A DNA stretch of 64,000 nt, taken from contig OX388318.1 in assembly GCA_947579605.1 (NCBI GenBank), positions 24,352,098-24,416,097 on the forward strand, in the 5' to 3' direction. Below, piece after piece: positions 62,514 through 64,000 of the stretch. Each line of letters starts with the position of its first letter. Within the stretch, counting starts at the first letter, position 1. The notes beneath the pieces were generated by a model, which saw only the letters and a program-made list of their open reading frames with translations, had not been told where the DNA came from and did not search any database. A program made the position numbers and the translations under genes. This DNA is from Athripsodes cinereus. Its lineage: Eukaryota > Arthropoda > Insecta > Trichoptera > Leptoceridae.

Positions 62514-64000
62514 CTGAAATATAATTTTCAAGCTTAAACGCGGCATTTCTATGGCACCAAAATGTGGATTTTTGTAACTAAATAACAGCAGATGTATTGT
62601 GTCAAAACAAAGTGAAATTTATTACGTACCCGGCTTCTTTAGATGTTTTTTTGTAATAATTTTATTTATATTTCTTCCTTGCCCTCAAAACAATCCACAT
62701 TTTTGTAAAAACGAGATGAAAACAAACAAAATAGCAACTATGAATGGTTGCCAAGGACAATAAATGTTTGGTAGTCATGGAACTAACAAAAGAGAACCAA
62801 AACTGCATTTTATACATTTGCGCGTTTAATTACGTGAAAAAGAATGAATAAATAAAAGAATTAATAACTTGGAGAACTTCAATTAATTGTTAAAAAACTT
62901 TTGCCACAACTTTCTGTCACACGGCGCATCGCTTCCACCGATTTTGACAGATGATCGACTGTCACTTATTGGAATTCCCCTTTGCAGTGTGGTTATACAC
63001 ATTATATATTATTTTTAGGAAACTGGCAACACTTAATCATATATCATTGGTGTTGTAATTTTTATTAGTAAAATATTCGCGATGGATGGCACATTTCATC
63101 GCTGAATTGAATATGTTTTTGTTTATTTATTGTATTCTTCAATGTACATTGGTTACAATATTAAAGTAAAACAGTGTCATAAAAATATCAGTTATACAAT
63201 TCAATGTACAGAGGGCGAGCATCGCTAAAATGCGATGTCTTCCAACTAACCCGGGCTATTGAGTTATTCATGATGTTTTACGACAACTTACCCGCCTTTT
63301 ACAGGACACCTGAAGACTTAAAATAAAAAAAAAAGTGGACGATCTATTCATTACCGAAGACTCCACGGAGAAAATACATTTCGAAATGTGTAACTTCATA
63401 TACCCGGCATTTGCCTCAAGTGGGGTAGCCAGCGAACCAACTGCGTGTAATAAACATGCGAGTCATCCTCTTATTGCCAATAAATGTTAAGACAATCAGG
63501 ATGGGTGGCATATCTCATCGCTGAACAGAAAATAACAAACGTTTATAGGTGATGTTTTACGAATATCTGCTTTTTACAGGACACTCGAAAACTTACAAAA
63601 AATAGTGGGTGATCCATTCTTTACGTTCTATCATTCTTTAGGATAAAAATAAGTAAATTTAATGAATAATAAAATGTTAATTGAATTAAATTAGTGAGTA
63701 ATAAAAATACATTATATCCACCATCGATTAATATAAATTATTTTCTTAACAAAAGGATGAGATAATGGACAGTAAATACTTCAAAAATTATCTATGTTAT
63801 TTCAATTAGTACCTAGGTGATATAGTATGGTAAAAAGTCGATAAAAGTTTTGAGAATAATGCTAAAAAATGCAGAGCTGAACAGCAATAATCAGAATTTA
63901 CTATCAAGTTTTTTCTTTAATGTTTTTTTTTTCATATTTAGTCAAGTTCCACAAAATTGAAATTTTAAAGAACAGAAGTGTCATTGACATGAGAATACTA
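62514..64000 (-). promoter_or_regulatory. Upstream region of DNAH10
   Basis: Upstream of the start codon on the minus strand. It should hold the 5' UTR and promoter, but I see no clear TATA or initiator that I would stand behind. The distal part is repeat DNA: a family A copy at 63400-63597 (minus) and a more decayed one at about 63075-63310. Confidence 0.35.
63400..63597 (-). repeat. Family A copy upstream of DNAH10
   Basis: Minus-strand copy: GTTTTCGAGTGTCCTGTAAA through ATGCGCAGTTGG-like DNA and TGGCTACCCCACTTGAGG. Confidence 0.75.

Noticed and set aside
94..62513. DNAH2 or another inner-arm heavy chain as identity
   Set aside because: The stem motif around exon 14, the linker end of exon 34 and the stalk start in exon 63 fit DNAH10 better as I recall these proteins; a phylogeny would settle it.

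Overview
The window is animal nuclear DNA, very AT-rich, dense in introns and loaded with transposons. It is most likely from an insect or other arthropod: the LINE 3' ends, tRNA-derived SINEs and DIRS element resemble arthropod repeats. The species cannot be fixed from the sequence.

One host gene fills the window on the minus strand. It encodes an axonemal dynein heavy chain that I assign to DNAH10, the inner-arm dynein I1/f heavy chain (1-alpha type). I traced 63 coding exons from a start codon at 62511 down to an exon ending at 94. They join without a frame break at any of the 62 junctions and give 11,142 nt (3,714 codons). The order is: low-complexity acidic and basic N-terminus; stem (DHC_N1-like); linker; AAA1 (P-loop at 13976-13999); AAA2 (P-loop near 11980); AAA3 (P-loop near 8080); an acidic insert; AAA4 (P-loop near 3700); and the first coiled-coil strand of the microtubule-binding stalk. 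The rest of the stalk, AAA5, AAA6 and the C-terminus lie beyond the left edge. The AAA4 Walker B aspartate position is histidine.

Three introns are inflated by transposons. (1) 22578-27979 holds a structurally complete DIRS retrotransposon on the plus strand: about 190-bp inverted terminal repeats, gag-like ORF, RT/RNase H/methyltransferase ORF, tyrosine-recombinase ORF and an internal complementary region. (2) 33999-43117 holds an LTR retrotransposon with 2,584-bp near-identical LTRs, a 4-bp target duplication and a polypurine tract, but only 3.2 kb of internal DNA without a recognisable gag or pol. (3) 14469-21165 is a mosaic of LINE fragments, a SINE, a 65-bp tandem repeat and a hairpin MITE with an 8-bp target duplication, bounded by inverted repeat clusters.

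Other introns hold a 1.59-kb palindromic foldback element with a 4-bp target duplication (46949-48535), two copies of an unrecognised 0.74-kb repeat (51505-52245, 59675-60597), several hairpin MITEs, a TCAAATA-rich minisatellite beside a perfect 36-bp palindrome, and many copies of two short dispersed families, called A and B here. No bacterial features, CRISPR arrays or functional RNA genes were seen.
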